From Desulfuromonadaceae bacterium (lineage in GTDB: Bacteria > Desulfobacterota > Desulfuromonadia > Geobacterales > Pseudopelobacteraceae): a stretch of 64,000 bases of DNA. The translations under genes and the position numbers were made by a program. Where the stretch lies: NCBI GenBank assembly GCA_028681335.1, contig JAQUIT010000011.1:62001-126000 (forward strand), given 5' to 3'. Position 1 is the stretch's first letter; every line of letters begins with the position of its first letter. This document shows, piece by piece, positions 1 through 7,804 of this stretch. Under the pieces are notes generated by a model. That model was not told where the DNA came from. It did not search any database and saw only the letters and a list, made by a program, of their open reading frames with translations.

Positions 1-749
1 TTCCCGGCCTGGCTGAACTTCCCCTCCCGATCCCTCTCGGCTCCGGTAAAAGCGCCCTTCACATGACCGAACAGCTCGCTCTCCATGAGATGTTCCGGTA
101 TTGCGGCACAGTTGATCGCGACGAACCTGGTCGGCATTCCGGTCGTGGCGAAATGAATGGCCCGGGCCAGCACCTCCTTGCCTGTTCCACTTTCACCGTA
201 GATGGCAACGGTTGTCTGCGGAAACGAGGTCACTTTGGCCGCCATTTCAAGGGTTTCCTTCATAGCGGGATTAACGGTTATGATGTTCTGGAAAGTAAAA
301 CATTCCTGCAGATATGCCCTGATCTGGCGGTTCTCGGTCATGGCCCGGTGATAATCCAGGGCACGTTGTACCGTCAACTGGAGACTGTCGGGATTGAATG
401 GTTTTTCGAGGTAATCGTAGGCCCCCTGGCGCATCGCGTCAACGGCGCTTTCAATACTCCCGCAGGCGGTGACGACAATAAAGGGAATAGTCACGTTACG
501 CGTGTGCATTTCCTGCAAAAGGGTAATGCCGTCCATGCCCGGCATGCGCAGGTCGGAAATCAGCAGGTCAAACTCACGCTCTCCAAGAAGCTCCAGTGCC
601 TGCTCTCCACCTGATGCCGTGACCACGGCAAAACCAAACCGCTTGAGGTAACCACCCAGAACAAGCAGCGAGGTTGCATCATCGTCAACGAGGAGTAGTA
701 AAGGCGGCTTCGTGACCGCTCTATCTTCGACAGATACTGGAGTTGGCAT
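1..749 (-). CDS. Sigma-54-dependent response regulator (NtrC family), C-terminus outside window
   Basis: An open frame runs leftward off the window edge; 249 residues are visible. Residues about 15-130 form a receiver domain with acidic pocket VDDD (21-24), phosphoacceptor Asp66 in ISDLRMPG and Lys116 in EKPF. An AAA+ domain follows with Walker A GESGTGKE (185-192) and the sigma-54 contact loop GAFTGA (232-237). The Walker B, sensor and DNA-binding parts lie outside. By family it is a phosphorylation-controlled activator of sigma-54 promoters. The start is the ATG at 747-749, preceded by an AGGGA stretch. No cognate kinase is next to it on the visible side, and its target genes are unknown. 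Confidence 0.95.
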   Translation of the reverse strand, partial: MPTPVSVEDRAVTKPPLLLLVDDDATSLLVLGGYLKRFGFAVVTASGGEQALELLGEREFDLLISDLRMPGMDGITLLQEMHTRNVTIPFIVVTACGSIESAVDAMRQGAYDYLEKPFNPDSLQLTVQRALDYHRAMTENRQIRAYLQECFTFQNIITVNPAMKETLEMAAKVTSFPQTTVAIYGESGTGKEVLARAIHFATTGMPTRFVAINCAAIPEHLMESELFGHVKGAFTGAERDREGKFSQAG

Positions 750-798
750 ATTTCCCTTGATAATAGACAACGCGCCCTTTGTAAAGCAGTTTGATGAG

Positions 799-1341
799 TT
801 AAACGGTCTGCAGCCCGTTCTTGAAAACGGTCTCAAACGTCTCAGTACCAACATCTATATACAGGTTTCCGTCCGTGACCGTGACCGACCAGTTTATGGA
901 GCGATCCAGCGTGGCGGCCAGAGAAGTGATGAAAGCCTGATCGAAGCGTATCAGCGTCAGGTTGGTGACACCTTTGAGCTTGGGGAGATGCAGCTGTTCC
1001 CAATTATGCAAGGCCCTGCCGCTAGCAATAAGGACGACCCGTTCCGCATGGCGCCCTGACTTGATAATCCGCTCCGCCTCGGGCAGGCCGACCTCCACCC
1101 ACAAAAGCACCCGTCCATCCGGTCCCTTCACCCAAAGATCGGGTTCATCACCGGCACTGACACCCTTGGTGAAAGTTAGTTCCGCTTCGTAGAAGAGTGC
1201 ATACGCCAGTAGCCTGGCGACGAGGCGATCTTCAGTTTCCGACGGATGACGGGCGACTGTTGCCTGCAACGACTCGTACACGCCACGGTCTACATCCGAA
1301 AGGTGAATCGTGACGCGGTATATACTTGAAGGTAGTGCCAT
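799..1341 (-). CDS. yaeQ: YaeQ family protein
   Basis: 180 residues, the usual YaeQ length. The N-terminus (MALPSSIYRVTIHLSDVDRG), the central stretch with EAELTFTKGVSAGDEPDLW and WVEVGLPEAERI, and the RALHNW segment match this family, whose fold resembles PD-(D/E)XK nucleases. The E...D...E-V pattern (GDEPDLW, then LLWVEVG) fits the remnant nuclease core. The molecular role is not established; enterobacterial YaeQ was once linked to haemolysin expression. The ATG at 1341 has an AAAGGAT ribosome site right at the border of the MITE-like element at 1357-1541, so its transcript must start in or pass through that element. Confidence 0.9.
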   Translation of the reverse strand: MALPSSIYRVTIHLSDVDRGVYESLQATVARHPSETEDRLVARLLAYALFYEAELTFTKGVSAGDEPDLWVKGPDGRVLLWVEVGLPEAERIIKSGRHAERVVLIASGRALHNWEQLHLPKLKGVTNLTLIRFDQAFITSLAATLDRSINWSVTVTDGNLYIDVGTETFETVFKNGLQTV

Positions 1342-1356
1342 ACGTTTTTCTATCCT

Positions 1357-1541
1357 TTAGGAGCTGTAAATGAATAACTTAGTTAATATTGCGCTCAGAT
1401 TTAGGTCAGGTTTGGCTGAACTGATTGAGGCAAACCGCAGACGTAGCAGAGCTACGTTGAGGATTTGGTGATTAAAGTTCGGACAAAGATGGCCTGAAGA
1501 TGAGATGCAAGATGGTCAAGTTATTTGTTTACAGCTCCTTA
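1357..1541. mobile_element. MITE-like element with 24-bp terminal inverted repeats
   Basis: The two ends (1357-1380 and 1518-1541) are inverted copies of a sequence with core GGAGCTGTAAA and AATAACTT, differing at about three of 24 positions. The interior of about 137 bp encodes nothing and holds a small hairpin (ACGTAG...CTACGT near 1440-1456). Size, terminal repeats and lack of coding fit a miniature inverted-repeat element mobilised in trans. The right end forms the last codons and stop of the gene at 1529-1783; the left end touches the ribosome site of yaeQ. No transposase or second copy is seen in the window. Confidence 0.75.
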
Positions 1542-1783
1542 GTTACGATATTCCAACTCTCCGATGTCAGGTCAAAAACCACCTTGGCCCTGTTATCGTG
1601 CAGCTGCTTCAGCACCTGGGCTATTTTATCATCGAGGGTACAATCCGAGTCGCCCAAATCCGCCCACTCCCGCGTGACAAATTCCGCGACCATATTTCTC
1701 AGTGTATCAGGATTTATCTGCTCCAGGGGGATGTCTACCCCCTCTTCGGCACGGTCTACCTGGTTTTTCCGGAAATCACTCAT
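1529..1783 (-). CDS. UPF0270 (YheU-like) small protein with altered C-terminus
   Basis: 84 residues. The pattern IPLEQINPDTLRNMVAEFV, then REWADLGDSD, then DDKIAQVLKQL, then a hydrophobic strand and NIV, aligns well with the UPF0270/YheU family of 70-90 residue proteins of unknown function. A family-like N-terminal tail of about 17 residues (MSDFRKNQVDRAEEGVD) precedes it. The final residues (KEL) and the TAA stop are encoded by the terminal repeat of the MITE-like element, so the original C-terminal residues have been replaced. The core fold should be intact. It may be co-transcribed with yaeQ through the element. Confidence 0.85.
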   Translation of the reverse strand: MSDFRKNQVDRAEEGVDIPLEQINPDTLRNMVAEFVTREWADLGDSDCTLDDKIAQVLKQLHDNRAKVVFDLTSESWNIVTKEL

Positions 1784-2062
1784 TTACGACCTATCGCACA
1801 AAAGTCAATATTTTGAAAACAAGCCAAACGACAGCACGGTGATTTTGCCAAAACAATGACACATTTTCATAAGTTTCCACGTCACGCCCAACTACTAATC
1901 AGCCTACGCAAAGCCATTCACTCTCATAATGCTGATATACCTGAATATTTTATTAAAACACAAAGTCGGCACACAAACTGCTTAACACTGCTCAGTCAGT
2001 ATAATGACAATTAATTGATACTGAGTCGCAATTATGATGGCGACAGCGAATTGGAGACAGCC

Positions 2063-3148
2063 ATGATGCCGGAAAATCATGACAACATAGTAACAGAGAA
2101 TGAAAGCAAAGGCACCGGCGCTGAAACCAACGTCAGCGTAAGCGGCTATGAAAACATCCAGACACAGCTTGAAGAGGCGCGCTTCATCAGCAGCTTCATG
2201 GCAGAAATATGCACATCGCTGGAGCTTGACGACATCTGCTCAATCGCCGCCCGGGCAATCTATAAACATACCCCCTACTACCGGATCGTCTTTACCTTTT
2301 CTGCAGAGTTAGAGGATAAAACCGTCACCTTTTCGCCGATCCTCCAAAAGGGAATTCTTGCCGCCACAGCGAAAGTCAGTGCCGCCAAGCCCTGCCCGCT
2401 ACCAGCCTCACATGACAACTCGCTGGCTTCCGCCCATCTCAGCCTGCATGACAACATGGGTAACATCGCCATCTACTTTAAGGCAGCGCAGGTAAAATCA
2501 CTCTCCGAATCGTTCCTTGTAAGCGTGGCGACCTGTTTCAGCCAGGCGGTCAGAAACGCGCTGCAACACGGCAAGATGAAAGATCTGGCCATGCGCGACG
2601 GCCTCACGGAGCTTTTCAACCGCCGCACATTTGACGAGTCACTGGCCAGTAAAATCAAAAGTCCGGATATGCGTCCGGTTTCATTGCTCATCATCGATCT
2701 GGATAATTTCAAACAGGTTAACGATACCTTTGGGCACCCGGCAGGTGATCAGGTGTTGAAAACATTCGCCAAAATCCTCAAGGAGAGCTGCCGCGGCCAG
2801 GACCTCGTCGCCCGCTTTGGCGGTGAGGAGTTTGCCATCATCCTTTCACAGACAAAAGCCGCTACGGCACATGCCATCGCCCAACGGATCAGGAACAGGC
2901 TGGAAAAAACCGTCTTCACGTTTGACGATCGCCAGCTCCAGATGACCGCCAGTATCGGCCTGGCAACCTGTCAGGAGGGGATCACCGTTTCCGCCTCCAA
3001 CCTCGTCAAACAGGCTGACCGGGCACTTTATCAGGCAAAGAGGAGCGGCAAAAACAGGGTCTGTGTCCACCCTGCCGATTTATTGACAGCAGCAACACCG
3101 TTACTCGGCGAGGAAGGTTTCGGCGCGTTTACTCCGGCGAGCTGCTAA
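2063..3148 (+). CDS. GAF-like sensor diguanylate cyclase
   Basis: 361 residues from the ATG at 2063, chosen over the upstream in-frame TTG at 2015 because GGAGA lies six bases before it. Residues about 35-175 look like a GAF-type sensor domain with no membrane segment, so the protein is cytoplasmic. Residues about 190-345 are a GGDEF domain: DLDNFKQVND metal/substrate site, GHPAGD, and active site GGEEF (about 252). RGQD five residues before GGEEF is an intact inhibitory RxxD I-site, so product inhibition by c-di-GMP is expected. The Asp in GHPAGD is the residue of c-di-GMP-specific cyclases. Its 3' end overlaps the convergent topoisomerase gene by 20 bp. Confidence 0.93.
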   Translation: MMPENHDNIVTENESKGTGAETNVSVSGYENIQTQLEEARFISSFMAEICTSLELDDICSIAARAIYKHTPYYRIVFTFSAELEDKTVTFSPILQKGILAATAKVSAAKPCPLPASHDNSLASAHLSLHDNMGNIAIYFKAAQVKSLSESFLVSVATCFSQAVRNALQHGKMKDLAMRDGLTELFNRRTFDESLASKIKSPDMRPVSLLIIDLDNFKQVNDTFGHPAGDQVLKTFAKILKESCRGQDLVARFGGEEFAIILSQTKAATAHAIAQRIRNRLEKTVFTFDDRQLQMTASIGLATCQEGITVSASNLVKQADRALYQAKRSGKNRVCVHPADLLTAATPLLGEEGFGAFTPASC

Positions 3149-4952
3149 CAGCAGCTCGCGCCACGACACCTTCAATCCATAATGAGAGTGCCTTGCCGCT
3201 CTTCAAGGTTTCATCAGGTATAACGAGACTGTTTTTTTGCGCCAGACTGGTGGCATATTTAAGTTGTGCTTCGCTGGGTCCGCCACCTTCGACCCTCGCC
3301 GGAGGAACAAAAAAACCCATCTTGTTGTGAACCCCACGGCAGAAACGCTGCCAGGTCTCCTTATTCTCCACAACCAGATCGAGGAAATTCTCCATTTTGC
3401 TCGTCAGTTCATAATCAATCACCCAGGCGTGCTTGTCCCGCAGATAGTCGATCAGCGTTTCGCCAGGTTGCAGCGGGACAACCCTCCCCTTTTCTTCCTT
3501 GACGTACCCCCGGTCGGTAATGTTCTTGGTGATGGCGGCGTAGGTGGAGGGGCGCCCGATATCGAGTCGTTCCAGCTCCTTGACGAGTGATCCCAGTGTA
3601 AAGCGCCCCGGCGGCTTGCTCTTTTTCTCTTCCAGAATTTCCTGCACCTTCGGCACCCGTTCACCGACATCCACAGGTGGCAGCAGTTGCAGCTTGTCCT
3701 CCTCCCCCTTCTTTTCCTTTTCCTCGTCCACCTCGGCGTAAACTTTGAGGAAACCATCAAAGATCAATACCCGTCCGGACGATTTGAAGCTCTCACCAAC
3801 CACATCAAAGAGCATGACCGTGGAGTCGTAGCGCGCCGCCGCCATCTGGCTGGCGACCGCACGCTTGAAGATCATCTCGTAGAGCCTCGCATGGTCGGCG
3901 GTCAACCCCTCTTTGCCGGTGATGGCAGCGATATCGGCGAGGGAGTGCATATGGGTGGGACGGATGCCCTCGTGGGCTTCTGCCTGGGAGTTTTTGGATT
4001 TGTGCTGGTTTGGCTTGGCGGGCAGATAATTACTACCGAGGGCATTGCCGAGAAACTCGCGAATCTCGGTGACAAAGGCATCATCCATCCGCACCGAATC
4101 GGTACGGTGATAGGTGATGACACCATGGTCAAAAAGCGCCTGGGCAAGCTTCATCGTATGTTCCGGGGTAAACTTCAGGCGGGCTGCCGCCGCAGCCTGC
4201 AGATCGACCGTCGTAAACGGCGGTTTTGGCGACTGCTTGACCTCTTTTTTTTCAACCTTTTCAGCAACGGCATGGGTTTCCGCCCTGATCGCAGCAATGA
4301 TCAGCTCTGCGTCCGCCTGCTGGGCGAACTTCCCCTTGACGTGCCGCGCCAGGAAGGTCGTGCCGTCCTTGTCCAGCTGGATATCCAGCATCCAGTACGG
4401 GGCAGAGGTAAAGTTGCGGATCTCCCGCTCGCGATCGACTACCAGCCGCACAGCCGGGGACTGAACCCTACCGACGCTGTAGCCTCTGCGGAGATTCTTA
4501 CTGGCGATCGGCGACAGGATATAACCGACCAGGCGATCGCCGATCCTCCGCCCGAGAAAGGCGTTGTACAGACCGGTGTTGGTGCTCTCGAACGGCACCG
4601 CCTTCGCAATCGCCTCCTTCAGCCCCTTTTCGGTGACCTCATAGATCTCCATGCGCAGACATTCCTTGGCGACCTCCTTCACCTCTTCATAGATATGGCA
4701 GCTGATCGCATACCCTTCACGGTCCGGGTCACCGGCGAGCATAACGGTCTCACCGCGTGCCGCGGCACGCAGCTCTTTAGGCAGGTGCGCTTTTTTCTCG
4801 TGGTAGACGAAGGTAGGCTCATAGGTTTTGAAATCAACACCGATACTGGCATCGGGCAGATCTTTGAAATGCCCTACCGTGGACATAACCTTAACCTTGA
4901 GTATTGATTGTATTTTTTTTGCCTTGGTGGGCGATTCGACGATTATAAGCAT
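3129..4952 (-). CDS. topA: Type IA DNA topoisomerase without zinc fingers
   Basis: 607 residues. N-terminal TOPRIM fold (IVESPTKAKKI, DPDRE at 75-79) and the catalytic region with ITYHRTDS, where Tyr281 is the nucleophile (E. coli TopA has ITYMRTDS). It relaxes negative supercoils by cleaving one strand. It is much shorter than the 750-870 residues usual for bacterial TopA: the C-terminal zinc ribbons are absent and replaced by a short segment (PSEAQLKYATSLAQK) like the tail of TopB/plasmid-type enzymes. The residue after DPDREG is Tyr rather than the usual Glu. It may be a second, specialised topoisomerase rather than the housekeeping one, so the symbol is tentative. Confidence 0.88.
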   Translation of the reverse strand: MLIIVESPTKAKKIQSILKVKVMSTVGHFKDLPDASIGVDFKTYEPTFVYHEKKAHLPKELRAAARGETVMLAGDPDREGYAISCHIYEEVKEVAKECLRMEIYEVTEKGLKEAIAKAVPFESTNTGLYNAFLGRRIGDRLVGYILSPIASKNLRRGYSVGRVQSPAVRLVVDREREIRNFTSAPYWMLDIQLDKDGTTFLARHVKGKFAQQADAELIIAAIRAETHAVAEKVEKKEVKQSPKPPFTTVDLQAAAAARLKFTPEHTMKLAQALFDHGVITYHRTDSVRMDDAFVTEIREFLGNALGSNYLPAKPNQHKSKNSQAEAHEGIRPTHMHSLADIAAITGKEGLTADHARLYEMIFKRAVASQMAAARYDSTVMLFDVVGESFKSSGRVLIFDGFLKVYAEVDEEKEKKGEEDKLQLLPPVDVGERVPKVQEILEEKKSKPPGRFTLGSLVKELERLDIGRPSTYAAITKNITDRGYVKEEKGRVVPLQPGETLIDYLRDKHAWVIDYELTSKMENFLDLVVENKETWQRFCRGVHNKMGFFVPPARVEGGGPSEAQLKYATSLAQKNSLVIPDETLKSGKALSLWIEGVVARAAVSSSPE

Positions 4953-5056
4953 GAAGCCTGGAGCCTTATTCGTTTATTTGTCAGTCAGGAAAAGATAATG
5001 CAGCGGTTTTCAACGGCAGCAGGCAGCGGGTGAAACCATCGGGGCAGAGCAGCTCT

Positions 5057-5578
5057 TCACAGCTTCCCCCTCTCTCTCAATTCGTCCATGATTCTCGCAC
5101 AGACCTCCTCCTGGGTCAGGCCGGCGTACGTGATAGTGATGTCCGCATACCTGCGGTAAAGGATGAAGCGCTCGCGAAACAGATCGGCAAAGTCCTGGTC
5201 CGCTCTTTTGGCAATACCTCTCGTGCGTAAGTCGTGAATCCTTGATTCCAGCGTCGGCAGGTCAACGTCGAGAAAAACAACAGTGCCGCCAGACTTGAGG
5301 TGCTGCATGGCGGAGTCGCTGTACACGGCGCTGCCGCCGGTGGCGATGACGCACTCCCGGACGGAGACTCCCAGCAGAACCTCCTCCTCGATTTTCCGCA
5401 GGGCGGCATACCCTTCCGTATCGACAATATCCTGCAATGTCCGCTTTTGTGAGGACTGGATGAGTACGTCCGTATCCACGAAATCACGCAGAGCTTGCTT
5501 CGCCAGGATAATGCCGACCGTGCTCTTCCCCGCACCGGGCATGCCGATCAGAATAATATTTGCACGTTTTACTGTCAT
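5057..5578 (-). CDS. aroK: Shikimate kinase family protein
   Basis: 173 residues, normal for AroK. Walker A GMPGAGKST (about 12-20), the DTD shikimate-binding Asp motif (VDTDVLIQ), a GG pair in VIATGGSAVY, and lid and adenine regions (RGIAKRAD, LYRRYADITI) support ATP-dependent phosphorylation of shikimate in chorismate synthesis. The RGI...AD lid differs from the RPLL form of E. coli AroK and resembles a branch found in several anaerobes, so another small-molecule kinase activity cannot be ruled out. It stands alone between the topoisomerase and a lipoprotein gene, not with aroB. Confidence 0.82.
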   Translation of the reverse strand: MTVKRANIILIGMPGAGKSTVGIILAKQALRDFVDTDVLIQSSQKRTLQDIVDTEGYAALRKIEEEVLLGVSVRECVIATGGSAVYSDSAMQHLKSGGTVVFLDVDLPTLESRIHDLRTRGIAKRADQDFADLFRERFILYRRYADITITYAGLTQEEVCARIMDELRERGKL

Positions 5579-5751
5579 AACGTCAGGAAGCCAACCGTTT
5601 TCTTAAGAGGCGCAGCAGAGCCGACCGGTAGCTTCATCCTTCCTTGTTGAAACGTCTGTTCCAAAGCAATTACGCCTGGAATACTGCGAAGCGTCACCGA
5701 TTCTAACACACTTTTCGCAAAATCCGGCGGACCGTTTGAACCAAATCGAAC

Positions 5752-5787
5752 AAAAAAAAGGGGGGCACATATTTTGCCCCCCTTTTT
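5752..5787. terminator. Bidirectional intrinsic terminator
   Basis: Eight A, six G, an 11-base loop, six C and five T form a strong hairpin with U-tracts on both strands. On the minus strand it lies 58 bp after the stop of the DUF4382 lipoprotein gene and is its likely end. Confidence 0.85.
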
Positions 5788-5844
5788 GAGCCATGTTGCA
5801 TAGATTACTGCCCGCTTTATGAAGTCGCGGCCGGGAAAGGCAGA

Positions 5845-6777
5845 TCAGGGCGTTTCGACCAAATGGACAGTCCCAAGGTCTGTTGTCTGCCCCTGATTCA
5901 CACTTACCGCCGAAGACGAGTAGAGATTGAAACCGTTCGAAGCAACGAAGGTCTTATAAACGACCGTCGGGGAACTTGGCGGAACGAATGCCGCAAAGGG
6001 AGCCTGCCATGCACCGCCGGTATAGTTGGCAAATACCCGGCCGGCCGCAATGGGATCCACGTCCTGTATAGCACCGCGTCTCTTGACGGCAACGGTGGCG
6101 CTGGACCAATCCTTGAACGTCGAAAAGAGCGTTCCTGAGATGGAACCGTAGCGGGTGAGCATTTCCGACATACAAACCATGCGAATACCGGTCGGTTTCA
6201 GGTTATATTCACCATTACCCCTCGTAACAATCGCGGTATTCGGATCGAAGTCGATCATTACCGCATTGATTACACCGGCTTTGATTTCGAGCGGCCCAAG
6301 GACTTTCAGGCCCGACTGCCCGGCACTGGGTGTGGTGAGCGGAATACGCGTATTAAGATCCGATTTTAACACGAGGTAGTTCGATAGTTGCTGCCCCTGG
6401 CCATTGGGGTTTGGCTCAAGAATCAGCCGAACCTGGCTGTAGTTGCCTGACGGAAGGACAACATCACCAAGCGGTTCCTGTACGAACTGCAGACTCATGA
6501 CATCCACGACCTTTGGCTCCGCAAAGCGAACGACCAGCGGAAGTCCTGGATCATTGTCCAAGGCGTTCTCTCTGCCGCTCGGCACAATCCTTATTTCACG
6601 TATGCTGATTACCACCTTGTCGAAATCGTCGCTCATTTTGTCGGTGATCGAGAGCTTTAGCGTCCCTGTTGAGGAAGCAGAACCACCACCACTGCACCCC
6701 TGGAGTAGAAACAGTGCAGATGCTGTAACCGCCATAATCAACGATACTTTCATTGCCGATAGTGCCCTTGGAAACAT
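5845..6777 (-). CDS. DUF4382 lipoprotein controlled by a cGAMP-type riboswitch
   Basis: 310 residues from the ATG at 6775-6777, which has AAAGGGGGA just upstream. The signal peptide ends in lipobox LLQGC (Cys28) followed by GGGSASS, so it is a lipid-anchored envelope protein. Residues about 35-175 (TGTLKLSITDKMSDDFDKV..., VVDVMSLQF, LPSGNYSQVRLIL) match DUF4382, a beta-rich domain of unknown function common in lipoproteins. A beta-sandwich-like C-terminal domain (about 205-310, with VVYKTFVASNGFNLYSSS and QTTDLGTVHL) follows. The gene stands alone with its own consensus promoter, riboswitch and terminator. A role in the cell surface or extracellular electron transfer is inference from the known cGAMP regulon of Geobacter. 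Confidence 0.88.
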   Translation of the reverse strand: MFPRALSAMKVSLIMAVTASALFLLQGCSGGGSASSTGTLKLSITDKMSDDFDKVVISIREIRIVPSGRENALDNDPGLPLVVRFAEPKVVDVMSLQFVQEPLGDVVLPSGNYSQVRLILEPNPNGQGQQLSNYLVLKSDLNTRIPLTTPSAGQSGLKVLGPLEIKAGVINAVMIDFDPNTAIVTRGNGEYNLKPTGIRMVCMSEMLTRYGSISGTLFSTFKDWSSATVAVKRRGAIQDVDPIAAGRVFANYTGGAWQAPFAAFVPPSSPTVVYKTFVASNGFNLYSSSAVSVNQGQTTDLGTVHLVETP

Positions 6778-6806
6778 GGTATCCCCCTTTTCCCGGGATT
6801 TTAAAC

Positions 6807-6854
6807 AAAAAAGCCGGGATGCTGAAATAGTGTTGATATTTCGGCAACCCGGCT
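6807..6854 (-). terminator. Riboswitch expression-platform terminator
   Basis: On the minus strand an AGCCGGG...CCCGGCT stem, extended by GAAATA/TATTTC pairing, is followed by six U. It reuses the 3' part of the riboswitch aptamer (the GCCGGGTTGCCG strand and the 3' strand of P1), so terminator and ligand-bound aptamer are mutually exclusive. This predicts ligand-induced expression of the lipoprotein. Confidence 0.85.
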
Positions 6855-6921
6855 GTCTCAGGGAGACCCGATGGGCTTTCCGCCCCACCCTCGCAGGTGG
6901 TTTAGTATTATCGTCTATCAA
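6833..6921 (-). ncRNA. GEMM-I riboswitch, cGAMP (GEMM-Ib) type
   Basis: Reading leftward from 6921: P1 5' strand TTGATA (6921-6916), an AATACTAAACC segment, a hairpin CCACCT-GCGA-GGGTGG with a GNRA loop, then GGCGGAAAGCC, GGGTCTCCCTGAGACAGCC, GGGTTGCCG, and the P1 3' strand TATCAA (6838-6833). All conserved GEMM-I parts are present. Aligned on AAACC with the V. cholerae Vc2 aptamer, the base at the position of G20 is A, the change that marks the 3',3'-cGAMP-preferring class described in Geobacter. It lies in the leader of the DUF4382 lipoprotein gene. Confidence 0.92.
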
Positions 6922-6932
6922 TATATTGTATA

Positions 6933-6960
6933 ATTATATACCGTATCTGGTCGGTGTCAA
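6933..6960 (-). promoter_or_regulatory. Consensus sigma-70 promoter of the riboswitch mRNA
   Basis: On the minus strand TTGACA (6960-6955) and TATAAT (6938-6933), both perfect, are separated by 16 bp. Transcription would start near 6926, about five bases before the riboswitch P1 helix. Such a strong promoter suggests that control is left mainly to the riboswitch. Confidence 0.9.
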
Positions 6961-7022
6961 CGACCTGGCAGGCACACTATGCTGCCGCAAACACCCATTA
7001 CGGGGAAACCACTCACCCGGCA

Positions 7023-7187
7023 TCAAGCGCAGGTGGCACACCTGACGGCCGAATCGGACTGCAACTCGCAGCCGCAGACGGCACAGGCATTTACCCATTC
7101 AGGATGCCCGGCCGCCGCTGCCCGGTTCTTTGCTTCAAGACGCCTGACCTCAGCTTCCATCTCTTCGTTGTACTGACATTCAAACAT
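7023..7187 (-). CDS. Small zinc-ribbon protein (54 aa)
   Basis: A 54-residue frame with a good ribosome site (GAGGTG, seven bases before the ATG at 7187). The N-terminal half is a charged helix (NEEMEAEVRRLEAKNRAAAA); the C-terminal half carries two CxxC knuckles (CAVC and CATC, plus CGC and a Cys near the N-terminus), the pattern of a single zinc ribbon. It lies 24 bp after the DUF309 gene on the same strand and is probably co-transcribed. The family is not recognised and the function is unknown. Confidence 0.7.
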   Translation of the reverse strand: MFECQYNEEMEAEVRRLEAKNRAAAAGHPEWVNACAVCGCELQSDSAVRCATCA

Positions 7188-7211
7188 GTGACACACCTCG
7201 CCGTTATTTTC

Positions 7212-7616
7212 TCACAGAGTTCCCGCCCGATCGGCAGACACCGTCTTTATGAGAGGTATAAGCGTTTGATCAAGGGAAGCCATCTTCTCTTTGCCGAGCT
7301 GGACCAGCGCAATCCGCACCTGATCAGAATCGGCAATAAGGGCTGCCACATCAACCCAGAGACACGCAGCGGATACCCGCTTCAGGTAATTGACTCCGCT
7401 TTCCAGGAGACTGACCGCACCGCCGTGGTTGCCGTTACGCCAGTGATGCAGGGCAACGGCAATCTGCAGAGTCCCTTGCAGGAAGTTTCGGACCTCCCCG
7501 GTTTCACCAAGCCACAGATCTTCAAGCGTTTCATGGCAATTGTACCAATCACGACCATTGAACTGACGGATGGCCAGCAGAAGCTGGCCCGGTGGAGACT
7601 CCTCACAAGTGCGCAT
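7212..7616 (-). CDS. DUF309 domain protein
   Basis: 134 residues. The DUF309 signature is clear: FNGRDWYNCHETLEDLWLGE, then RNFLQGTLQIAVALHHWRNGN and GAVSLLESGVNYL. The conserved N/H/E residues in an all-helical fold suggest a ligand or metal site, but no activity is established for the family. No signal peptide or membrane segment is seen. It is the first gene of a likely two-gene unit with the zinc-ribbon protein downstream, and is divergent from the cytochrome gene. Confidence 0.85.
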   Translation of the reverse strand: MRTCEESPPGQLLLAIRQFNGRDWYNCHETLEDLWLGETGEVRNFLQGTLQIAVALHHWRNGNHGGAVSLLESGVNYLKRVSAACLWVDVAALIADSDQVRIALVQLGKEKMASLDQTLIPLIKTVSADRAGTL

Positions 7617-7804
7617 GATCAGACCCCCTTGAAAAATTTATTATCCATCCTGCAAAACGGTGCATATTGCAACGCGATCACGGTATCGATTAGCTGGAAG
7701 CTGGTCAACTACTTTTATGTGCAGCAGATTTTGATCCGGCACAGAACATGGTATAGTTGGAACAGATTTTGTTTGATAAGAACAGATGGAGTAAAGGGGG
7801 AGTC

